Shown here piece after piece: positions 58,113 to 64,000 of a DNA stretch of 64,000 nucleotides. Source of the DNA: Oscillospiraceae bacterium Marseille-Q3528 (GTDB lineage Bacteria; Bacillota; Clostridia; Lachnospirales; Lachnospiraceae); assembly GCA_018223385.1 (NCBI GenBank), contig JAGTTR010000016.1:37870-101869 (forward strand), written 5' to 3'. The position numbers were made by a program, and so were the translations under genes. The notes beneath the pieces were generated by a model that was not told the origin of the DNA, made no database searches, and worked only from the letters and a program-made list of their open reading frames with translations. Every line of letters starts with the position of its first letter. Position 1 is the stretch's first letter.

Positions 58113-61100
58113 TGGCAGTAACATGGACAGAAGATCAGCGGCGGGTCATCGACACCCGCAAAAAGAATATTCTTGTATCCGCGGCAGCCGGTTCTGGCAA
58201 GACGGCGGTGCTGTCACAGCGCATTTTATCGCTGATCATGGATCCTGAGGATCCGGCAGATATCGACGAGCTGCTGGTGGTAACCTTCACCCGGGCGGCT
58301 GCCGATGAGATGCGGGAGCGTATCCGGCAGGCGCTGGAGGACGCACATCGCCAGCATCCGCGTGACCGCCATCTGCTGCGGCAGCTGACGCTCATTCACA
58401 GTTCCTCCATTATGACCATCGACAGTTTCTGCAGCCAGGTGGTGCGCAACTATTTTCAGGAGGTGGATCTGGATCCGTCGTTCCGTGTGGGAGAGGATGG
58501 AGAACTGCGGCTCCTGCAGCAGGATGTGCTGGGAAACGTGCTGGAGGGAGCTTACGAGGAAGGGGAGAAGGATTTCCTGGAATTTGCGGACTGCTACGCC
58601 TCCGGGCAGAACGATAAAATGCTGGAGCAACTGATCCTGCGGCTGTATGGCTTTTCCCAGAGCTATCCGTGGCCGGAGCAGTGGCTGGAGCAGTGCGGTG
58701 GAATACAGGACTGCCCAGAAGGAACGGGAAACCACTGGCTTGCAACCCTGATCGCGGGCATTCACAAAACCATCGAAAGCTATGAAGCTTACGCAGGGAT
58801 GGCGCTTCGCATCTGCCAGGAGCCGGATGGCCCCTGGATGTATGACCCGATGGTGACATCGGATCTGGAAGCGCTGGAAGCCATGAAAGCGGCGGCAGAT
58901 TACGGGGCTCTGTATGACGCGGTGACCGGCTATGTGCCCCAGCGGCTTTCTGCCAAAAAGGATCCGGCTATCTCCGAGGCCAAGAAAGAGATGGTGAAAT
59001 CCTTACGGGAAACATGGAAATCGGGCATTGATGATCTGAAAAAGAAATATTTCCACCAGAATGAGAAAAAGATGCAGGAAATCATGCAAAAAAGCACCTG
59101 GGCGTCGGATGTTCTCGTGCGGATCACTCTTCGTTTCTTGCATGCCTATGAGGAAGCCAAGCGGGAGAAGAATCTGGTGGATTTTTCTGATCTGGAGCAC
59201 GATGCTGTGCAGATTTTCTGCGGGGAGGACGGGCGGCCCACCGATGCGGCCCGGGCCTATGCCGCCCGTTACCGGGAGATCTTCATCGATGAATATCAGG
59301 ACAGCAACCTGGTGCAGGAGATTTTGCTGAACAGCATTTCCGGGGAAAGCAGGGGGCTGCACAACCTGTTTATGGTGGGGGATGTGAAGCAGAGCATCTA
59401 CAGCTTCCGGCTGGCAAGGCCGGAGCTGTTCATTGAGAAGTATAACCGGTATGGTGCGGGGGAGGAAGGCTGCCTTCGCATTGATCTGAAGCAGAATTTC
59501 CGAAGCCGGGAGGAGGTGCTGGAAAGTGTAAACTTCCTGTTCCGGCAGCTGATGCAGCCGGATCTGGGGGCCATTGCCTATGATGACGCAGCGGCGCTCT
59601 ACCCAGGAGCGGCCTATGCGCCCGGGCAGCAGCAGGAGACGGAGGTGCTGCTGCTGGATGACCGGCCGGATGCAGGGGAGGATGGCCGGACGGCGAGAGA
59701 GCTGGAAGCGAAAATCTGTGCAGACCGGATCCGGGCACTGATGGGGCAGCTGCAGGTGACGGATAAGGAGACCGGACAGTTGCGGCCTGTCCGCTATTCT
59801 GATATGGTCATTCTCATGCGTGCCATGGATGGCTGGGCGGATGTGTATCAGGATGTGCTGGAGGAAGAGGGGATCCCCTGCCGCACTGTGCTGCGCAGTG
59901 GCTATTTCAACGCCTACGAGATCCAGACCATGCTCAACATGCTGCGCATCATCGACAATCCCAGACAGGACATTCCGCTGACCGCGGTGATGAAGTCCGT
60001 CATGGGCGGTTTTGACGAACAGGAGCTGGCACTGATCCGCGGCGCATTCCCGGACTGTAACTTCCATGAGGCCTGCCAGCGCTGCGCAGAAGCTGACACG
60101 ACAGGAAGCAGCCAGAAAGTATCAGACGCGGACATAATGGGAAATGATCGGAAAGCGTCGAGAACAGATGGGACGGGAAAAAACTGGGAAGCGCTCTGCC
60201 GGAAAACGGCGGCCTTTTATGCCATGCTGGAGCACTACCGGCAGATGCTGCCCTATACGCCCATCCATCAGCTGATCGGTGTGATCCTGGATGAAACCGG
60301 ATTTTCCGCCTGTGTCAGCGCCATGCCGGGCGGTGAGGTGCGGACAGCCAATCTGGCAATGCTGGCGGATCGAGCCATGGTATTCGAGAGCACCAGCTAC
60401 AAGGGGCTGTTTCATTTTATCCGGTACATTGACCGGATGATCCGTTTCCAGGTGGACTACGGGGAGGCCGATGCGGGAACCGAGCGGCCGGATGCTGTGG
60501 AGATCCAGAGCATCCATAAGAGCAAGGGCCTGGAATATCCGGTGGTGTTTGTCACCGGCCTGGGAAAACGGTTCAACGAGATGGATGCCAGAAGTATGGC
60601 GGCGCTGCATATGGAGGACGGCATCGGCATGGACGCCATTGATCCGGTGCGGCGGCTGCGGATGCCAACCCTGAAAAAGAAAGCCATCCAGCGGCGGATG
60701 AAGGAAGAAATGCTGGGCGAGGAGCTGCGGGTGCTTTACGTGGCCATGACCCGGGCAAAGGAGAAGCTCATTCTCACCGGTGCCGTGAAGGATCGGGAAA
60801 AACGGATGCTGTCCTGGTATCGGGAGGCGGGCAATCCGGCAACGACGATCACCTATGCTACCCGTTTTTCTGCGGGCAGCTGTCTGGATCTGATCATGCC
60901 GGCGCTGCTGCGCAACCAGTGCTGTGAGAAATTGCTGAAAGAGGCTGATCTGTGGCCGCCCTTTGGCCATGCGCTCTACCGGGCGGATGCCAGAACCCGG
61001 GTATGCCTGGTGGAGCCCTTTTCTCTGGCCAGTCAGTCGGTGGAAAGGGAGCTGACCCGTCAGGATCGGACGAAACGGTGGGAAGCACTGCTGGGGCAGG

Positions 61101-61906
61101 AAGCAGCTGACAGCACATTATCCCCGGAGGCCCGGGCAGTGCGGGATCATCTGCGGGAGCTGCTGGATACGCCTTATCCCTGGGAAGCCCAGACACATCT
61201 GCCGGTGAAGCTGTCGGTATCGGAGCTGAAACGGCAGAAGCGGCTGCTGGAGGATGTGGAGCAGGAGGAGCTTTACCAGGAAGAGACGGTTATTCCGCTG
61301 ATCCCCCGGTTTTTGCAGGAGCAGGAGGAAACGTCCGGAGCCCTGCGGGGAGACGCCTACCATCATCTCATGGAGCGGCTGGATTTTGGTACAATGAAGC
61401 CGGAGACCGGGGCCGTGCAGCAGGCGGCGGAGCAGTATATCGCGGTTGGTGTATACACGGCGGAGGAATATGCGCTGGTGGAACCGGCGGACATTGCCAA
61501 AATGCTGGGAAGTCCCCTGGGCAGGCGGATGGCGGCGGCAGCCGGGCAGGGTCTTCTGTACCGGGAGCAGCCCTTCGTGCTGGGAATCCCGATGGCATCG
61601 GCTGTCTCATCGGAAAGTCTGCACGGAGAAGAATTACGGATGACACAGGAAGCCGCCGGATCTATCGCCGGATCCACCGACGAGTGGACGCTGGTGCAGG
61701 GAATCATCGATGCCTTTTTCTACGAGGACGGGGAGATCGTCCTCATGGACTATAAGACCGACCGGCTGTACCGGGAGGAGGATTTTCGGGAGCGGTACGG
61801 CATTCAGCTGGAATATTATCGAAGGGCACTGGAGCAGATCACCGGAAAACAGGTAAAGGAGACATGGATCTATTCCTTCACGCTGGGCAGAGCCATTCGC
61901 CTGTAA
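58112..61906 (+). CDS. addA: ATP-dependent helicase/nuclease subunit A
   Basis: 1264 aa from the ATG at 58112, 7 nt after AAGGAG and overlapping the addB stop (TGATG). UvrD-like superfamily 1 helicase motifs in order: Q motif WTEDQRRVID, Walker A SAAAGSGKTAVL, TFTRAAADEMRERI, IDEYQDSN (motif II), VGDVKQSIYSFR, and LYVAMTRAKEKL. The RecB-type nuclease domain ends the protein with VLMDYKTDRLY. A Ser/Asp/Thr-rich insert near 665-690 is unusual. Cytoplasmic; repair of double-strand breaks together with AddB. Confidence 0.97.
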   Translation: MAVTWTEDQRRVIDTRKKNILVSAAAGSGKTAVLSQRILSLIMDPEDPADIDELLVVTFTRAAADEMRERIRQALEDAHRQHPRDRHLLRQLTLIHSSSIMTIDSFCSQVVRNYFQEVDLDPSFRVGEDGELRLLQQDVLGNVLEGAYEEGEKDFLEFADCYASGQNDKMLEQLILRLYGFSQSYPWPEQWLEQCGGIQDCPEGTGNHWLATLIAGIHKTIESYEAYAGMALRICQEPDGPWMYDPMVTSDLEALEAMKAAADYGALYDAVTGYVPQRLSAKKDPAISEAKKEMVKSLRETWKSGIDDLKKKYFHQNEKKMQEIMQKSTWASDVLVRITLRFLHAYEEAKREKNLVDFSDLEHDAVQIFCGEDGRPTDAARAYAARYREIFIDEYQDSNLVQEILLNSISGESRGLHNLFMVGDVKQSIYSFRLARPELFIEKYNRYGAGEEGCLRIDLKQNFRSREEVLESVNFLFRQLMQPDLGAIAYDDAAALYPGAAYAPGQQQETEVLLLDDRPDAGEDGRTARELEAKICADRIRALMGQLQVTDKETGQLRPVRYSDMVILMRAMDGWADVYQDVLEEEGIPCRTVLRSGYFNAYEIQTMLNMLRIIDNPRQDIPLTAVMKSVMGGFDEQELALIRGAFPDCNFHEACQRCAEADTTGSSQKVSDADIMGNDRKASRTDGTGKNWEALCRKTAAFYAMLEHYRQMLPYTPIHQLIGVILDETGFSACVSAMPGGEVRTANLAMLADRAMVFESTSYKGLFHFIRYIDRMIRFQVDYGEADAGTERPDAVEIQSIHKSKGLEYPVVFVTGLGKRFNEMDARSMAALHMEDGIGMDAIDPVRRLRMPTLKKKAIQRRMKEEMLGEELRVLYVAMTRAKEKLILTGAVKDREKRMLSWYREAGNPATTITYATRFSAGSCLDLIMPALLRNQCCEKLLKEADLWPPFGHALYRADARTRVCLVEPFSLASQSVERELTRQDRTKRWEALLGQEAADSTLSPEARAVRDHLRELLDTPYPWEAQTHLPVKLSVSELKRQKRLLEDVEQEELYQEETVIPLIPRFLQEQEETSGALRGDAYHHLMERLDFGTMKPETGAVQQAAEQYIAVGVYTAEEYALVEPADIAKMLGSPLGRRMAAAAGQGLLYREQPFVLGIPMASAVSSESLHGEELRMTQEAAGSIAGSTDEWTLVQGIIDAFFYEDGEIVLMDYKTDRLYREEDFRERYGIQLEYYRRALEQITGKQVKETWIYSFTLGRAIRL

Positions 61907-62058
61907 ACAGAGCAGCTGTGGGGAAAATTGAAACTGACCGCAGAAGAATATGCGCGAACGGATTCTTTCGGAAATCTTCAGAAAAATTTCAGGGTTCTTC
62001 CCTTGTGATGCGCCGGAAACCGACCTATAATAGGAAACAGGTAGAGGAGGAAGAGCAT

Positions 62059-62244
62059 ATGGATAAGAAATTATATCGTTCGAGAAAAAATAAAATGCTG
62101 TGCGGCGTGTGTGGTGGCCTGGGAGAATATCTGGGGATCGATCCCACGGTGGTGCGTCTGCTGGTGGTGCTTTTGAGCCTTTCCAGCGTGGGAATGGGTG
62201 TTATCATTTATTTTGTGGCGGCTTTCATCATTCCTGAAGAATAA
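62059..62244 (+). CDS. PspC-domain protein
   Basis: 61 aa from the ATG at 62059 after GAGGAGG. N-terminal KKLYRSRKNKMLCGVCGGLGEYLGIDPTVVR is the PspC signature, followed by one membrane span and a short acidic end. Stand-alone small PspC proteins occur widely in Firmicutes; the phage-shock role known from E. coli need not apply. Confidence 0.92.
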   Translation: MDKKLYRSRKNKMLCGVCGGLGEYLGIDPTVVRLLVVLLSLSSVGMGVIIYFVAAFIIPEE

Positions 62245-62304
62245 GCGCCGGGCAGACCGGGCATACTCTCTGACAGGCAGATGACGGAAGGGAGTATGGC
62301 AGGG

Positions 62305-62553
62305 ATGACACAGAAAAAAGAGAAGAAGATCGATCTGGAAGCGCTGGAACCGGAGGAGCTGATGAAATATGAGATCGCCGGGGAGCTGGGACTTCTGGAC
62401 CGGGTCATGGAAAACGGCTGGAAATCGCTGACCGCCAAAGAGACCGGAAGGGTTGGCGGCATTCTGGCCAGACGGCGCAAAGCGATCCGCAGCGAGGGTG
62501 AAGCGGCGAAGACAGAAGCAAAAGAGACGGCGGAAGCAAAGTACAAAAACTGA
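62305..62553 (+). CDS. Alpha/beta-type small acid-soluble spore protein
   Basis: 82 aa from the ATG at 62305, 10 nt after AAGGGAG; two earlier in-frame ATGs have no spaced ribosome site. The core LMKYEIAGELGLLDRV, GWKSLTAKETGRVGGILARR matches the clostridial SASP pattern (KYEIA-ELGL, TxKExGxxGGxxxRR). SASPs coat spore DNA and protect it from UV and heat. The C-terminus has an extra Ala/Lys/Glu-rich tail (about 20 residues). This is the best single sign that the host forms spores. Confidence 0.85.
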   Translation: MTQKKEKKIDLEALEPEELMKYEIAGELGLLDRVMENGWKSLTAKETGRVGGILARRRKAIRSEGEAAKTEAKETAEAKYKN

Positions 62554-62648
62554 GAAGCTTTTGAGAACAGACGGTTGCTTTCGGAAACCGGAATGGGACA
62601 ACTGCATAAGAAGAAAAAAGACAAATACGATCATACAAGATACAATAG

Positions 62649-62690
62649 AAAATGCCGAAAGGGAAAACAAATTTCTCTCTCGGCATTTTT
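62649..62690. terminator. Terminator between the SASP and phosphofructokinase genes
   Basis: AAAATGCCGA (62649-62658) pairs with TCGGCATTTT (62680-62689). Flanking A and T runs make it usable from both sides. Confidence 0.85.
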
Positions 62691-62707
62691 GTGGTATGAC
62701 ATATAAA

Positions 62708-63925
62708 TTAATCTTTCAGGTATAGAAAATCCGGCAGGCCGTCTTTCATGGGCGGCACAGCATTGCCCTGAATGAGCGGGCGGATGTAGGCAGCCAGTGC
62801 CTCGGTGATATCACAGCCGTCAGCGCTGATCCATTCCCGGGGGATGCATTTCTCTTCGTTGCAGATGAGGTTCACATCCTCGGTGCCAAGGATCAGTGTA
62901 TAAGGGGCCCCGGCAGTCCGGTGGAAGGTGACCATGACGCCGGTTTTGCCAAGCAGAGCCTGTTCGACACCGAAGGTGCCGGCCTGAATGGCTTCCAGCC
63001 GGTCTGTCTCGGACTGCAGGTTGCCGGAGCAGCGCTGGGTGACGTTGAGCTCCACAGCCCGGGTCTTCACCCCCAGACGGTGAGAGATCAGCTCCTCCAG
63101 AAATTTGCCGCAGCCGCTGAGTTTCTTGTGCCCAAAGCTGTCGGTGTGGGACTCGGTTTCATATTCGCACAGCAGGGTGCCGTTGGCGTCCTTGAGCCCT
63201 TCGGATACGCACACCACAACGGCGGGACGTCTGGCAAGGCAGCCCTGCACCTTTTCCACAAAGTCCTCCTGATCAAAGTCCAGTTCCGGGAAGCAGATGA
63301 GGGAAGGGTTGTCCCCCGGGAACTTCCGGGCCAGAGCGCTGGCAGCGGTGAGCCAGCCGGCGTTGCGTCCCATGACCTCCACGATGGTGACCGCCGGAAT
63401 GTCGTAAACCGCAGCGTCCAGACAGATTTCCCGCACGGTGGAAGCCACGAAACGGGCAGCACTGCCGAACCCAGGGGTGTGGTCGGTGAGGATCAGGTCG
63501 TTGTCAATGGTCTTGGGAATGCCGATGAAACGGATGTCGCTGCCGATGGCGGCTGCGTGCCGGGACAGGCGGCTCACCGTATCCATGGAGTCATTGCCGC
63601 CGATATAAAATACATATCCGATATCCAGTTCCTGAAATTTTTCAAAAAGCTGGCTGTAAACCGGATCCTGCAGATCCGCCGGAAGACGGTAACGGCAGGA
63701 ACCCAGGTACGCACCGGGCGTGTATTCCAGCCGGTTCACGTCCTTGCCGCTCATCCCGGTCAGATCGATGATGTTTCCTTTCAGAAAACCTTCAATGCCA
63801 TTGCGCATGCCATATATCCGTCCGATCTCCTGGGAATGTAGGCTTGCTGCGGAAATCACACCGCCCAGGCTGGCATTGATGACAGCTGTGGGGCCGCCGG
63901 ACTGGCCCACCAACAGATTCTTCAT
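62708..63925 (-). CDS. pfp: Pyrophosphate-dependent 6-phosphofructokinase
   Basis: 405 aa. Interconverts fructose-6-phosphate and fructose-1,6-bisphosphate. N-terminal QSGGPTAVINASL and the catalytic block GIPKTIDND are clear. Lys after Pro in PKTIDND (Gly in ATP-type PGTIDND) together with IGGNDSMDT in place of GGDGS indicates pyrophosphate rather than ATP as phosphate donor. VEVMGRNAGWL and CVSEG follow as expected. GGAGGT precedes the ATG. PPi-type glycolysis is common in Lachnospiraceae relatives. The gene is alone with its own promoter. Confidence 0.93.
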   Translation of the reverse strand: MKNLLVGQSGGPTAVINASLGGVISAASLHSQEIGRIYGMRNGIEGFLKGNIIDLTGMSGKDVNRLEYTPGAYLGSCRYRLPADLQDPVYSQLFEKFQELDIGYVFYIGGNDSMDTVSRLSRHAAAIGSDIRFIGIPKTIDNDLILTDHTPGFGSAARFVASTVREICLDAAVYDIPAVTIVEVMGRNAGWLTAASALARKFPGDNPSLICFPELDFDQEDFVEKVQGCLARRPAVVVCVSEGLKDANGTLLCEYETESHTDSFGHKKLSGCGKFLEELISHRLGVKTRAVELNVTQRCSGNLQSETDRLEAIQAGTFGVEQALLGKTGVMVTFHRTAGAPYTLILGTEDVNLICNEEKCIPREWISADGCDITEALAAYIRPLIQGNAVPPMKDGLPDFLYLKD

Positions 63926-63966
63926 ACATAACCTCCTAAATTGTTTGCGTTTGATATTGTGTCCTC

Positions 63967-63995
63967 AGCATAACACATATAATAAGGTATGTAAA
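63967..63995 (-). promoter_or_regulatory. Promoter of the phosphofructokinase gene
   Basis: On the minus strand TTTACA (complement of 63990-63995) and TATGCT (complement of 63967-63972), spacer 17 nt. Confidence 0.65.
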
Positions 63996-64000
63996 CATAC

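Overview
The window looks like a chromosomal segment of a spore-forming, moderately GC-rich Clostridia bacterium, most likely Lachnospiraceae. Evidence for this: strong AGGAGG ribosome sites, TTG and GTG starts, AddAB rather than RecBCD, LL-diaminopimelate aminotransferase, GatCAB with a short archaeal-type AspRS, a T-box leader, an alpha/beta-type SASP, and PPi-type phosphofructokinase. No transposase, integrase, phage structural gene or CRISPR array was seen, so this is core chromosome with small accessory islets.

Layout. 0-7.7 kb: a large membrane protein (minus strand) divergent from a ClpX-like unfoldase, then a GT14 glycosyltransferase, a zinc-ribbon protein, signal peptidase II, a MalY/PatB aminotransferase and a cupin. 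8-11.7 kb: polysaccharide deacetylase, a PTS EIICB permease and a HAD sugar phosphatase. 11.7-16.4 kb: nitrogen and lysine/cell-wall block: glnA behind an attenuated leader, an ANTAR regulator, dapF and dapL. 16.5-25 kb: lipoprotein; asnA divergent from an Asn-type T-box that leads aspS2-gatC-gatA-gatB; then an M15 peptidase lipoprotein and an ACT protein. 25-35.4 kb: cold-shock protein, D-2-hydroxyacid dehydrogenase, transglutaminase-like protein, a three-gene two-component operon, a glycosyltransferase fused to a DNA glycosylase domain, Zn-dependent phospholipase C-like protein, MFS exporter and a low-complexity lipoprotein. 35.7-41.3 kb: tRNA-Arg, small proteins, an RlmL-type methyltransferase, RdgB, a phosphodiesterase, six more tRNAs and a radical SAM/SPASM protein. 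41.4-45.3 kb: accessory islet with a probable GNAT toxin-antitoxin pair, two XRE regulators, an rRNA methylase-like protein and a CYTH protein. 45.4-54.7 kb: a membrane Ser/Thr kinase co-transcribed with a 1097-aa Ig-like surface protein, then a structured RNA and an ABC transporter with a coiled-coil FtsX-type permease. 54.7-64 kb: addB-addA, a PspC protein, a SASP and PPi-phosphofructokinase.

The most unusual content is non-coding. Two families of dispersed intergenic elements, here called SR-A and SR-B, recur through the window. Their primary sequences differ, but paired arms change together between copies, which points to conserved structure. SR-A is a three-way junction with an extra long hairpin; SR-B is a larger multi-hairpin element with its own closing stem and a conserved ATGAGC..AAAAG box. 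One SR-B-like copy sits in the glnA leader and two precede dapF. A separate RNA of about 215 nt with its own promoter, a multibranch fold and a terminator lies before the ABC transporter.

All calls come from reading the sequence by eye. No database search, covariance model or folding program was run.
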